Shown here: positions 20,960 to 29,192 of the stretch, in pieces | Numbering within the stretch: position 1 is the stretch's first letter | How the letters are laid out: every line of letters starts with the position of its first letter | NCBI GenBank assembly: GCA_045589955.1 | Contig: JAZNQD010000015.1 | Coordinates: 1-45,663, forward strand | Direction: 5' to 3' | Origin: CAJGCS01 sp045589955 | GTDB lineage: Bacteria; Bacillota_I; Bacilli_A; ML615J-28; CAG-313 | Length of the DNA: 45,663 nucleotides | Notes under the pieces: generated by a model | What the model saw: the letters and a program-made list of their open reading frames with translations, nothing else | Told to the model about the DNA's origin: nothing | Databases searched by the model: none | Translations under genes and position numbers: made by a program

Positions 20960-21349
20960 TTATAGTTTTGAAGCCTTTATTTCTTTAATATTTTTTGCAA
21001 GATCTCTTTCAATCTTCGCATAATCCATTGTTGCAAGGTAGTTTTTTTCTTTTTGTTCTTCTCTAATGCGTTTTAAATCATTTTTAGCATCTTCTAAAGT
21101 TTCACCCTTACCAATTTCTTGAGCAATAACAGAAACAATATTATTACTTTGTTCAAGTAAACCACTTACAAGGGTATAATAATATTCTTTATTTTCAAAA
21201 ACACGTTTAACAAAACCTTCTTTGATTGGTACAACAATTGGGATATGATTTTCTAAAATAGCAAGTTGACCATTATTTCCTTCAACAACAATATACTCAG
21301 CATCGCCTTCAAAGACAACACCACGCGGATTAACAATTGATAGTTTCAT
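20960..21349 (-). CDS. atpC: F-type ATP synthase epsilon subunit
   Basis: A 129-residue epsilon subunit of F1, linking rotor and catalytic head and inhibiting ATP hydrolysis. The N-terminal beta-sandwich (about 1-84) carries the typical SIVNPRGVVFEGDAEYIVV and GQLAILENHIPIVVPI, and the C-terminal helical hairpin (about 85-129) is complete. Its ATG overlaps the atpD stop (TAATG). Confidence 0.96.
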   Translation of the reverse strand: MKLSIVNPRGVVFEGDAEYIVVEGNNGQLAILENHIPIVVPIKEGFVKRVFENKEYYYTLVSGLLEQSNNIVSVIAQEIGKGETLEDAKNDLKRIREEQKEKNYLATMDYAKIERDLAKNIKEIKASKL

Positions 21350-22773
21350 TATTTCTTCATCATACTTTCTGCTTTTTTGATTACATCATCAATTGTTCCG
21401 GCAAATCTAAAGGCATCTTCTGGTAAGTTATCATGTTTACCTTCTAAGATTTCTTTAAAACCACGAACAGTTTCATGAATAGGCACATAAACACCAGGTT
21501 CACCTGTAAATTGTTCAGCTGAGTATGTGTTTTGTGATAAGAATAAACGAATACGTCTTGCACGTGCAACTAAGGCTTTATCTTCATCACCTAATTCATC
21601 CATACCTAAAATAGCAATAATATCTAATAATTCATTATAACGTTGAATTGTCTTTTGCACTCCACGCGCAACTTCATAATGTTCCTTACCAACAACTTCT
21701 TCTGATAAAGCACGTGAAGTTGATGCAAGTGGATCAACTGCAGGATAAATACCTTCTTCACTTATCTTACGACTTAGGTTAGTTGTTGCATCTAAGTGGT
21801 TAAAAGTTGTTGCAGGAGCAGGGTCAGTATAGTCATCGGCTGGAACATAAATTGCTTGAATAGATGTGATTGATCCATCTTTAGTTGATGTAATACGTTC
21901 TTGTAAAGCCCCCATTTCAGTTGCAAGGGTTGGTTGATAACCAACAGCTGATGGAGTACGACCTAACATCGCACTTACTTCACTACCTGCTTGGGTGAAA
22001 CGGAAAATGTTATCAATAAATAACAACACGTCTTGTCCTTCAACATCACGGAAATATTCAGCCATTGTTAAACCAGTTAAAGCAACACGCATTCTTGCAC
22101 CAGGTGGTTCATTCATTTGCCCAAAGACTAAGGCTGTTTTATCAATAACACCAGTATCAGTCATTTCAAAATATAAATCATTACCTTCACGTGTACGTTC
22201 ACCTACACCCGCAAATACACTTATACCACCATGTTCTTGAGCAACGTTATGAATAAGTTCTTGAATTAATACTGTCTTACCTACACCAGCACCACCAAAT
22301 AAACCAATCTTTCCCCCTTTGATATAAGGAGCAAGTAAGTCAATTACTTTGATACCAGTTTCAAGAATTTCAACTCTTCCTGATAGTTCTGAAAGAGTTG
22401 GCGCATTACGATGAATTGGTTTATGTAGTTCATCGCTACTAACATCAGGTTTACCATCGATTGCTTTACCTAAAACATTAAACATTCTTCCAAGTGTAGC
22501 ACGTCCAACAGGTACAGTAATTGGTGCATTTGTATCAACAACTTCCATACCACGTTTTAAACCATCAGTTGAATCCATCGCAATACAACGAACAGTATTA
22601 TCGCCATTATGCATAGCAACTTCTAAAACTAAGTCAATTTTAACCCCATTATTATCTTGTTCGTTAATATTAACTGTAAGTGCATTATTAATTGCAGGTA
22701 AATGTCCAGCTTCGAATTTAACATCAACAACTGGTCCCATTACTTGAACTATGATACCTTTATTTAAACTCAT
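21349..22773 (-). CDS. atpD: F-type ATP synthase beta subunit
   Basis: A 474-residue catalytic subunit of F1. The Walker A is GGAGVGKT (160-167), followed by the catalytic GERTREGNDLY (from 191), VLLFIDNIFRFTQAGSE (Walker B) and ALSEEVVGKEHY. The frame extends four codons further to a TTG at 22785, but that stretch is the Shine-Dalgarno (GGAGG) itself, so the ATG at 22773 is the start. It lies 12 nt after atpG and overlaps atpC by one base. Confidence 0.98.
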   Translation of the reverse strand: MSLNKGIIVQVMGPVVDVKFEAGHLPAINNALTVNINEQDNNGVKIDLVLEVAMHNGDNTVRCIAMDSTDGLKRGMEVVDTNAPITVPVGRATLGRMFNVLGKAIDGKPDVSSDELHKPIHRNAPTLSELSGRVEILETGIKVIDLLAPYIKGGKIGLFGGAGVGKTVLIQELIHNVAQEHGGISVFAGVGERTREGNDLYFEMTDTGVIDKTALVFGQMNEPPGARMRVALTGLTMAEYFRDVEGQDVLLFIDNIFRFTQAGSEVSAMLGRTPSAVGYQPTLATEMGALQERITSTKDGSITSIQAIYVPADDYTDPAPATTFNHLDATTNLSRKISEEGIYPAVDPLASTSRALSEEVVGKEHYEVARGVQKTIQRYNELLDIIAILGMDELGDEDKALVARARRIRLFLSQNTYSAEQFTGEPGVYVPIHETVRGFKEILEGKHDNLPEDAFRFAGTIDDVIKKAESMMKK

Positions 22774-22785
22774 AATTACCTCCAA

Positions 22786-23643
22786 TTACTCATTTACGAC
22801 ACTAGCGCCACCAACAATATCGGTAAGTTCTAAAGTTATAGCCGCTTGTCTTGCACGGTTATAAAGTAGTTGTAATGAACTTATTACTTCCATTGCATTA
22901 TCGGTAGCACTCTTCATAGAATTCATACGAGAAGCATGTTCGCTTGCCTTTGAATCTAAGAAATAGCCATAAATTGTATTTTCAATATAAATTGGTAGTG
23001 CAGTATCTAAAATCTCTTTTACTCCACCATCAAATTCATAAACTTTTCTACTTTCTTTACCTTGTATCTTTTCAACAGGTAAGACTGTCTCAATTTCTAC
23101 TTTTTGAATTAGTGTGTTGACATAATGATTATAAACAACAATTACTTGATCAAAAGCATGATCTAAATAGTTTGTTACAAGTTGTTTAATAACATCCTCA
23201 ACCATACTAAATTCAATATCATCTTTGATATTAATTACACGATTTACTAACATTGGATATTTCATTTTAAGCACATATGTATATGCCTTTAAGCCAATTG
23301 GTAGTACAGTATAATCACAATTTATCTCATTTATTTGTTTAGTTAATTCTTTACATACATTAGAATTAAAAGGTCCAGCTAAACCACGATCACTTGCGAC
23401 AACGACAAAACAAACTTTTTTAATTTCTCTTTTCGCAAGCAAAGGATGCATCGCACTTTCATCAGCACTTGATAAGTTAGCAATAATATCACGCGCTTTT
23501 TCAATAAATGGACGATATTCTTTAATCGTCTTTTCTGCAATTCGTAGACGCGAAGCACTTACCATATTCATCGCTTTAGTAATTTGAGCCGTCTTTTTAG
23601 TTGCATTAATACGTGCCATTACTTGTCTTGATTGTCCAGCCAT
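22786..23643 (-). CDS. atpG: F-type ATP synthase gamma subunit
   Basis: A 285-residue gamma subunit, the central rotor shaft. The N-terminal coiled coil starts SRQVMARINATKKTAQITKA, the Rossmann-like middle has VVASDRGLAGPFNSNVCKE, and the C-terminal helix ends LLYNRARQAAITLELTDIVG. The frame continues upstream to 23667, but AAAGGAGG at 23649-23656 places the start at the ATG at 23643. It sits between atpA and atpD in the standard order. Confidence 0.97.
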   Translation of the reverse strand: MAGQSRQVMARINATKKTAQITKAMNMVSASRLRIAEKTIKEYRPFIEKARDIIANLSSADESAMHPLLAKREIKKVCFVVVASDRGLAGPFNSNVCKELTKQINEINCDYTVLPIGLKAYTYVLKMKYPMLVNRVINIKDDIEFSMVEDVIKQLVTNYLDHAFDQVIVVYNHYVNTLIQKVEIETVLPVEKIQGKESRKVYEFDGGVKEILDTALPIYIENTIYGYFLDSKASEHASRMNSMKSATDNAMEVISSLQLLYNRARQAAITLELTDIVGGASVVNE

Positions 23644-23679
23644 ATTGACCTCCTTTCTAATTATCAATGATAATTAACA

Positions 23680-25188
23680 TTAATTTTTTGTTTTTAAAAA
23701 ACGAGCAAATAATTCTTGCATAACATCTTCACTTGGAAGTGTTCCTTGTAAAGAAATGTCATTAATTACTTTTTGTCCTAATTCATCAAAATCAACAAAT
23801 GTAAATAAATCTTTTTCGTATTGTTTTAAATTACTAATTTCAACTTTATCTAAATATCCTTTTGTTAAGGCATATACAAGTACTGCTAGTTTTGGACTTG
23901 AAACACTTGTATGTAAGTCTTGTTTTAAGATTTCAACTGTACGTTTACCACGTTCAAGTTTCTTAGATGTTGCCTCATCCAAATCAGAACCAAATTGTGT
24001 AAATGCTTCTAACTCACGATATGATGCAAGGTCTAAACGAAGCGTACCTGCAACTTTTTTAACAGCTTTGATTTGGGCATTACCCCCGACACGTGATACA
24101 GATAAGCCAGCATTAACAGCCGGTCTAATACCTGAATAGAATAATTCAGATTGTAAGAAGATTTGACCATCAGTAATACTAATAACATTTGTTGGAATGT
24201 ATGCGGAAATATCGCCAGCTTGTGTTTCAATAATTGGTAAAGCTGTGATCGAACCACCACCTAAGGCATTACTTAGTTTTGCGGCACGTTCAAGTAAACG
24301 AGAATGAAGATAGAAAACATCCCCAGGGAAAGCTTCACGACCTGGTGGGCGTTTTAATAATAATGATAATTCACGATATGCTACCGCATGTTTACTTAAA
24401 TCATCATAAATAATTAAAACATCTTTACCATTAAACATAAATTCTTCACCAATTGTTACACCTGCATATGGTGCAATATATAGAAGTGGAGATGCTTGTG
24501 ATGCAGATGCAGAAACAACAATTGAATATTTCATTGCATCATATTTTTTAAGTGTTTCCACAACATTTGCAACTGTTGATTCCTTTTGTCCAATCGCAAC
24601 ATAAATACAAATAACATTCTTATCTTTTTGATTAATAATTGTATCAATCGCAATTGATGTTTTACCTGTTTGTCTATCACCAATAATTAATTCACGTTGA
24701 CCACGACCAATTGGTACTAAAGCATCAATAATTTTTATACCAGTTTCAAGAGGTTGTTTTACACTTTGACGTTCAATAACACCGGTTGCTTTTTGTTCAA
24801 CAGGACGAGTTTTATTTGTCTTGATTTCACCTAGTTCATCAAGTGGCATCCCTAAGGGATTGATAACACGACCAATTAAAGCATCACCAACTGGTACTTC
24901 AAGAATACGGTGTGTAGCTTTAACAATATCGCCTTCTTTAACACTACTTGTATTACCAAATAAAATAGCACCAACATTATCTTTTTCAAGGTTTAAAACC
25001 ATCCCATATACATCATTACCAAAATCAAGCAATTCTCCACTCATTGCACTATCTAAGCCATGAATAAGAGCAATACCATCACCGATTTTAATAACCGTAC
25101 CAGTATTTGTTGTATTTACTTCATTTTTATATTTTCTTATTTGTTCTTTTATTAAAGAACTAATTTCTTCTAATTTTAAAGGTTTCAT
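23680..25188 (-). CDS. atpA: F-type ATP synthase alpha subunit
   Basis: A 502-residue non-catalytic nucleotide-binding subunit of F1. Walker A is GDRQTGKT (170-177), followed by IYVAIGQKESTVANVV, SPLLYIAPYAGVTIGEEFM and the signature PAVNAGLSVSRVGGNAQ with the arginine-finger region. The length is usual for the family. It starts 4 nt after atpH; part of the ribosome site (GGTAGGAAT) overlaps the atpH stop. Confidence 0.98.
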   Translation of the reverse strand: MKPLKLEEISSLIKEQIRKYKNEVNTTNTGTVIKIGDGIALIHGLDSAMSGELLDFGNDVYGMVLNLEKDNVGAILFGNTSSVKEGDIVKATHRILEVPVGDALIGRVINPLGMPLDELGEIKTNKTRPVEQKATGVIERQSVKQPLETGIKIIDALVPIGRGQRELIIGDRQTGKTSIAIDTIINQKDKNVICIYVAIGQKESTVANVVETLKKYDAMKYSIVVSASASQASPLLYIAPYAGVTIGEEFMFNGKDVLIIYDDLSKHAVAYRELSLLLKRPPGREAFPGDVFYLHSRLLERAAKLSNALGGGSITALPIIETQAGDISAYIPTNVISITDGQIFLQSELFYSGIRPAVNAGLSVSRVGGNAQIKAVKKVAGTLRLDLASYRELEAFTQFGSDLDEATSKKLERGKRTVEILKQDLHTSVSSPKLAVLVYALTKGYLDKVEISNLKQYEKDLFTFVDFDELGQKVINDISLQGTLPSEDVMQELFARFLKTKN

Positions 25189-25192
25189 ATTC

Positions 25193-25732
25193 CTACCAAC
25201 CTTTCTTTAAACTATTCTTTAAATCATCAAGTGTATTAAGAATTGAAGAATCAATAATCTCTTTATCACTAATGATTTTTACACCACCAATTAAACTATC
25301 ATCAAGAATTACTTCCAGTAAAATAGTTTTATGATAATGCATTTCTAATTTTTCTTTTAGTTTATTCACTGTTTCATCAGATAAAGGATACTTAGAATAA
25401 ACCTTAACTTCCATCTTATTTTCATAATCATTTAATAATTGTTTATATGCTTCAATTACTAAAGGTAAATCTAAAAAGCGATTGTTATCAATAAGCACAA
25501 ATAAAAACTGAATCAATAACTCATCTGTATTATTATTTAAAGTTTTAAGGATTAATTCTTTTTTACTTTCCTTATTTACTAAGGGATGAGCAAATACCTT
25601 AACAACTTCTTCATCTAAAATCATTGCTTTATTTATAACTTCTAATGCTTGATAATAATCTGTTGCACACTTTTTTTCACAAGCAAGATCAAAAATTGCT
25701 TTTGCATATTGTAAGCCAACAGAATTAATCAT
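25193..25732 (-). CDS. atpH: F-type ATP synthase delta subunit
   Basis: A 179-residue delta (OSCP-like) subunit of the peripheral stalk. Family features are the N-terminal YAKAIFDLA, FAHPLVNKESKKELI, a FLFVLIDNNRFLDLPLVIEAY block, and C-terminal SLIGGVKIISDKEIIDSSI. It overlaps the end of atpF by 8 nt. Confidence 0.95.
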   Translation of the reverse strand: MINSVGLQYAKAIFDLACEKKCATDYYQALEVINKAMILDEEVVKVFAHPLVNKESKKELILKTLNNNTDELLIQFLFVLIDNNRFLDLPLVIEAYKQLLNDYENKMEVKVYSKYPLSDETVNKLKEKLEMHYHKTILLEVILDDSLIGGVKIISDKEIIDSSILNTLDDLKNSLKKGW

Positions 25733-26321
25733 TTTGATCTCCTAAATTGGAAAGAGCACTATCAATGATATCTTGATTTTTACTTTGATCAATTTCTCTT
25801 CCAACAATATTTTTTGAGATTTCTAAAGCAACATCAACAATTTCATCTTTTATCGCTTTTTCCATAACTGCTCTTTCATGAGCAATTTGTTCCTTAGCTT
25901 TTATTTTTTCATTTTCAATTTCATTAAAAGCTTCTTGCTTAATAGCCGCTACTTCTTTTGTGGTAACCTTACGTGCTTCTTCAACAATTTCATTAGCACG
26001 ACTTTTTGAATCTTCAATAATCTTTTCTGATTCTTTTTCCGCATTTGCAACTTTTTCTAATGCTTCGTCTTTTTTCTCGATAGCATCTTTAACTTGCTTT
26101 TCACGTGATTCAATAAAGTTAGTTACAATATTCCAAAATTTAAAACGAACAATTAAAAACAAAACTAAGAAAATTAGTAATTGAATTACAAAGGTAGCAA
26201 CAATCTCAATGATTCTTTGTTTGCTTGATAATGCTTCATTTAGTAAAGGTAAACTACTATTTAAAGCATTATTAACAACACTGCTTAATCCTTCCTTTAG
26301 AAATTCAACTAATTTATCCAT
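25725..26321 (-). CDS. atpF: F-type ATP synthase b subunit
   Basis: A 198-residue b subunit: one membrane helix (about 37-60, VATFVIQLLIFLVLFLIVRF) and a long charged coiled coil typical of the peripheral stalk (RFKFWNIVTNFIESREKQV onwards). About 36 residues precede the membrane helix, an extension rare in model Bacilli but seen in some mollicute relatives. It lies between atpE and atpH. Confidence 0.95.
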   Translation of the reverse strand: MDKLVEFLKEGLSSVVNNALNSSLPLLNEALSSKQRIIEIVATFVIQLLIFLVLFLIVRFKFWNIVTNFIESREKQVKDAIEKKDEALEKVANAEKESEKIIEDSKSRANEIVEEARKVTTKEVAAIKQEAFNEIENEKIKAKEQIAHERAVMEKAIKDEIVDVALEISKNIVGREIDQSKNQDIIDSALSNLGDQND

Positions 26322-26334
26322 TATATTCTCCTGA

Positions 26335-26652
26335 TTATACTAATGCGAAGATTAAGATAATAGCAATGATTGTACCATAGATACCAGTTGTTTCAGCAAC
26401 AGCTTGACCGATAATCATTGTACTTCTGATAGCACCAACTGCTTCTGGTTGTCTACCTACTGCTTCTAATGCTTTACCAGCAGCAAAACCTTGACCAATA
26501 CCAGTACCAAAACCTGTGAATACCGCAATACCAGCACCAATACCAGCACCAAATTTACCAAGGCCAGTTCCAAGACCTTCACCTAAAGCCTTCATAGCTT
26601 CAACATTGTTAACATCTAATAAAACACTTAAAATACTTTGTAATAATAACAT
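26335..26652 (-). CDS. atpE: F-type ATP synthase c subunit, predicted Na+-translocating
   Basis: A 105-residue proteolipid. Its two-helix hairpin (about 33-105) has the polar loop GRQPE and the ion site Gln54 (GIGQGF), Glu87-Thr88 and Tyr92 (AVAETTGIYG). These match the Gln/Glu/Ser-Thr/Tyr set of Na+-binding c rings such as Ilyobacter and Acetobacterium. An N-terminal extension of about 30 residues (MLLLQSILSVLLDVNNVEAM...) makes it longer than the usual 70-90. The frame extends to 26682 into atpB, but GGAG at 26663-26666 points to the ATG at 26652. Confidence 0.95.
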   Translation of the reverse strand: MLLLQSILSVLLDVNNVEAMKALGEGLGTGLGKFGAGIGAGIAVFTGFGTGIGQGFAAGKALEAVGRQPEAVGAIRSTMIIGQAVAETTGIYGTIIAIILIFALV

Positions 26653-26671
26653 TTTCTTTTTTCTCCTTCTT

Positions 26672-27484
26672 TTATTTTTCAATTATAATTTCATCTTCAG
26701 GAAGTTTTCCTGCAATAAATGTTGTCGATAATAAGACAAATACATATGTTTGAATAGCTCCAAAGAATAAATCAAAAATAGCGTGAACAAATACACCAAT
26801 CACGATTGTTACGCCATATCCTAAGAATGGAGCAAGTAAATTTAAATTAAGTAGAACCATTAATTCATTTATTAAATCATTTGTAACGAAATGAACAATA
26901 TTTAATAAAACAGCTCCACTAAAGATATTACCAAATAAACGCATACCAAGTGAGATTGGCGTTACAATTTCACTAATAATATTAAGTGGTAACATAATTG
27001 GAATTGGATCTAACAATCCTTTAACAAATCCCTTAATTCCTTGGGTTTTAATACAAGTAAATTGTAAAACAGCTGCGGTAATAAGCCCTAAGGTAAGTGT
27101 TACATAAACATTACCTGTTGGGGATATAAAGCCAAAGATGCCAAGAATATTTGATAAAAAGATAAACACAGCTAGAGTTAAAATAAATGGAGCATATTTT
27201 TTCCAATATTTCTTTCCTAGTGTTTCTTGACACATTGTATTTATCCAAGAAACCAACATTTCTGCAAGGATAACAATTTTACTTGGAACTTTATTGATAT
27301 TTGCTTTCTTGACTCGCATACCTATAAATATCAATAAGATACTTAATAATAAGGCGACAAATAGACTGTTTCTAATACTAGTTCCAGCTAAAAAATCAGG
27401 AATCTCATTATTAGAAAAGTCTGGAATTGCAAACATCCTTTTTAAGGCTATTAACAATTCTTCGCCAAAACTAGTTAAGAACAA
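26672..27484 (-). CDS. atpB: F-type ATP synthase a subunit
   Basis: A 270-residue polytopic stator subunit that forms the ion half-channels with the c ring. The essential arginine is Arg182 in ISLGMRLFGNIFSG, and the C-terminal helices (VTIVIGVFVHAIFDLFFGAI...YVFVLLSTTFIAG) are complete. The start is TTG at 27484, chosen because GAGGTG (27492-27497) is placed 7 nt upstream; the first in-frame ATG lies 16 codons inside. Its end is 19 nt before the atpE ATG. Confidence 0.95.
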   Translation of the reverse strand: MFLTSFGEELLIALKRMFAIPDFSNNEIPDFLAGTSIRNSLFVALLLSILLIFIGMRVKKANINKVPSKIVILAEMLVSWINTMCQETLGKKYWKKYAPFILTLAVFIFLSNILGIFGFISPTGNVYVTLTLGLITAAVLQFTCIKTQGIKGFVKGLLDPIPIMLPLNIISEIVTPISLGMRLFGNIFSGAVLLNIVHFVTNDLINELMVLLNLNLLAPFLGYGVTIVIGVFVHAIFDLFFGAIQTYVFVLLSTTFIAGKLPEDEIIIEK

Positions 27485-27485
27485 A

Positions 27486-27872
27486 CTACTTCACCTCACT
27501 TTTACTAAATGCACCAACAAAAAATGTTGTAAATTTTATTAATAATATTCCTAAGGCATTAACTAAAATATTAAGGCCTGGAATGATGTAATTTAAAACT
27601 AAACAAATTAAATAACAAACTGTTCCAATTAGATTATTTAAAATAAGTAAGAATTTTGCATGGGAAAAGCCATCGTCTAATACTTTAGTAATAATAGCAT
27701 TACTTTTGAATAAACACCCTATTGAAACTGCTTGTCCAATCAATATACTAAAGCACCATGTCCATTTAACTTCTTTAATAAAAAGACTTAAACAAACAAT
27801 AATCAAAGAAAGTACTAAAGCTATTATACTCGAGATAACTAAAATTAACCTTTCATCTTTACTCAGTTTCAT
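27486..27872 (-). CDS. atpI: AtpI-like ATP synthase assembly protein
   Basis: A 128-residue protein with four hydrophobic segments (about 9-31, 36-54, 70-93, 97-118), located between atpZ and atpB. Family similarity is weak, as is normal for AtpI; length, topology and position support it. AtpI helps c-ring assembly in other bacteria. It overlaps atpZ by 14 nt and has GAGGAA as ribosome site. It ends at a TAG 1 nt before the atpB TTG. Confidence 0.7.
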   Translation of the reverse strand: MKLSKDERLILVISSIIALVLSLIIVCLSLFIKEVKWTWCFSILIGQAVSIGCLFKSNAIITKVLDDGFSHAKFLLILNNLIGTVCYLICLVLNYIIPGLNILVNALGILLIKFTTFFVGAFSKSEVK

Positions 27873-28161
27873 TTTGTTCCTCTTCTATAGGTTCAACATT
27901 ATCAGAAATTTTTTGTTCTTTAGGTTCACTTTCTTGAATTTTCTTTAATTTCTTATAAAGAATAATAAAGAAGTTAGCAATACCGATAGCAAAAGCAATA
28001 ATTAATGAAAAAATCATATATAAATTTTTTGGACTATCAACATATTTTTCAAGCAACCAACCAATACCAAATCCTATTAACATTGTTGTTAAAAGTTGCC
28101 AAATGTTATTCATCACAAAATTATATATTTTGAAGTCACGAATAAACTTATCTCTTTTCAC
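27859..28161 (-). CDS. atpZ: AtpZ-like protein
   Basis: A 100-residue protein with two membrane helices (about 21-39 and 49-68) and a C-terminal acidic tail. WQLLTTMLIGFGIGWLLEKY and a helix ending NFFIILYKKLKK match the AtpZ family, which precedes atpI-atpB in many Firmicutes. A role in cation handling for ATP synthase assembly has been proposed. It overlaps rpiB by 14 nt. Confidence 0.75.
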   Translation of the reverse strand: MKRDKFIRDFKIYNFVMNNIWQLLTTMLIGFGIGWLLEKYVDSPKNLYMIFSLIIAFAIGIANFFIILYKKLKKIQESEPKEQKISDNVEPIEEEQNETE

Positions 28162-28606
28162 TATCTTCCACTTCTTTTATTTTATTAACACGATTAATAT
28201 GACGCCCACCTTCAAACTCTTCACTGATAAATGTTTTAACAATTTCTAAAGCAAGATTGATTTCTGTATCTTTTGCCCCTAAGCAAAGAACGTTAGCATC
28301 GTTATGATTACGTGTTAATTTTGCATTTTCTACTTTTGAAACTAATGCACCACGAATACCATGATGTTTGTTTGCAACTATTGACATTCCAATACCTGTA
28401 TAACAGATTAAAATACCAAAGTCAGCTTGTTTGTTTTGAACTGATTGGCATACTTCCTTTGCAAAATCTGGATAATCTACTGATTCAGTAGAATAAGGTC
28501 CAAAGTCTCTTACATCAATATTATTACTTTCTAAGTAAGAAATTATTGCTTTTTTGTGATCATATCCTTTATGATCAGCACCTATTGCAATTTTTAATTT
28601 GTTCAT
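28148..28606 (-). CDS. rpiB: Ribose-5-phosphate isomerase B
   Basis: A 152-residue RpiB/LacAB-fold isomerase interconverting ribose 5-phosphate and ribulose 5-phosphate. Active-site features are Asp11-His12 (IGADHKG), Cys68 (ILICYTGIGMSI), His101 (TRNHNDANVLCLG) and GGRHINRVNKI. The usual C-G-T after the catalytic Cys is C-Y-T here (Tyr69). It is the first gene of the long unit leading into the ATP synthase genes. rpiB is also near the atp operon in B. subtilis. Confidence 0.93.
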   Translation of the reverse strand: MNKLKIAIGADHKGYDHKKAIISYLESNNIDVRDFGPYSTESVDYPDFAKEVCQSVQNKQADFGILICYTGIGMSIVANKHHGIRGALVSKVENAKLTRNHNDANVLCLGAKDTEINLALEIVKTFISEEFEGGRHINRVNKIKEVEDSEKR

Positions 28607-28631
28607 AAATTACACCTCATACATTAGACTT

Positions 28632-28660
28632 ATTATACCATAAATACCAATATTTTACAA
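28632..28660 (-). promoter_or_regulatory. Promoter of the rpiB-ATP synthase operon
   Basis: Minus-strand TTGTAA (28655-28660), 17-nt spacer, TATAAT (28632-28637) preceded by TGG. It lies between the spoIIR terminator and rpiB; the ribosome site is GAGGTGTAA before the ATG at 28606. Confidence 0.75.
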
Positions 28661-28667
28661 GAAGATT

Positions 28668-28698
28668 AAAAAAATTTCTAACTATCACTAGTTAGAAA
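28668..28698 (-). terminator. spoIIR terminator overlapping the stop codon
   Basis: Stem TTTCTAACTA / TAGTTAGAAA with a 4-nt loop (28675-28698), then TTTTTTT on the minus strand. The spoIIR TAG (28678-28680) lies inside the hairpin. Confidence 0.88.
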
Positions 28699-29175
28699 CT
28701 TTTTTATCAAATCAACAATATATACATGATATTCTACTTCGTTGCTTTCTTCAAACTCAATCTGATAATATTCAGGATATAGAAGCGTCCAAAAGTTATT
28801 CCCTTTCCCTTCTCCGATTGTAATAAGAAGGGTTTTATAACTTCCTGATGCTATAAATTTATTTTCGTATGTTTTAGCCTCATAATAGCTATTGACAACT
28901 TCTACCTTTATTTTTGTAGCAAGTTCGTCATTTAATCGATTATTTAATTCTTGTTTAATTAACTCAACATCAAGATTATCTATTTCATTTAAAATTTCTT
29001 CAAGTTCTTTCTTGACCACTTCTTTTTCTTTTTTATCAATATCACTATTAGAATTTGCGATAATTCTTACACGCATTCCTTCTTCATTGTTATTGGCAAT
29101 TGCAAAACCAATACCTATCACTATACATCCTATTATTAATATCCATATTCCTTTTTTTACCAAAAAAACCACCAT
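28678..29175 (-). CDS. spoIIR: Stage II sporulation protein R-like
   Basis: A 165-residue protein with an N-terminal hydrophobic anchor/signal (KKGIWILIIGCIVIGIGFAI). The SpoIIR core follows: MRVRIIANSNSDIDKKEK near residue 34 and GSYKTLLITIGEGKGNNFWTLLYP near 110-133. In B. subtilis SpoIIR is made in the forespore under sigma-F and exported to trigger SpoIIGA processing of pro-sigma-E. The annotated ATG lies in the right arm of the glnN terminator. A TTG four codons later (29161-29163), behind GGTGG, gives a cleaner signal (V-K-K-G-I-W) and may be the real start. A candidate forespore promoter overlaps this start region. Confidence 0.82.
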   Translation of the reverse strand: MVVFLVKKGIWILIIGCIVIGIGFAIANNNEEGMRVRIIANSNSDIDKKEKEVVKKELEEILNEIDNLDVELIKQELNNRLNDELATKIKVEVVNSYYEAKTYENKFIASGSYKTLLITIGEGKGNNFWTLLYPEYYQIEFEESNEVEYHVYIVDLIKKFLTSDS

Positions 29176-29192
29176 TTATATTATGGTGGTTT
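29161..29192 (-). terminator. Terminator of the purine/fhs/glnN operon
   Basis: Stem AAACCACCAT / ATGGTGGTTT with a 7-nt loop, followed by TTTT on the minus strand. The 3' arm contains the annotated spoIIR ATG, and the 5' arm plus loop contains the candidate spoIIR -10. Confidence 0.82.
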
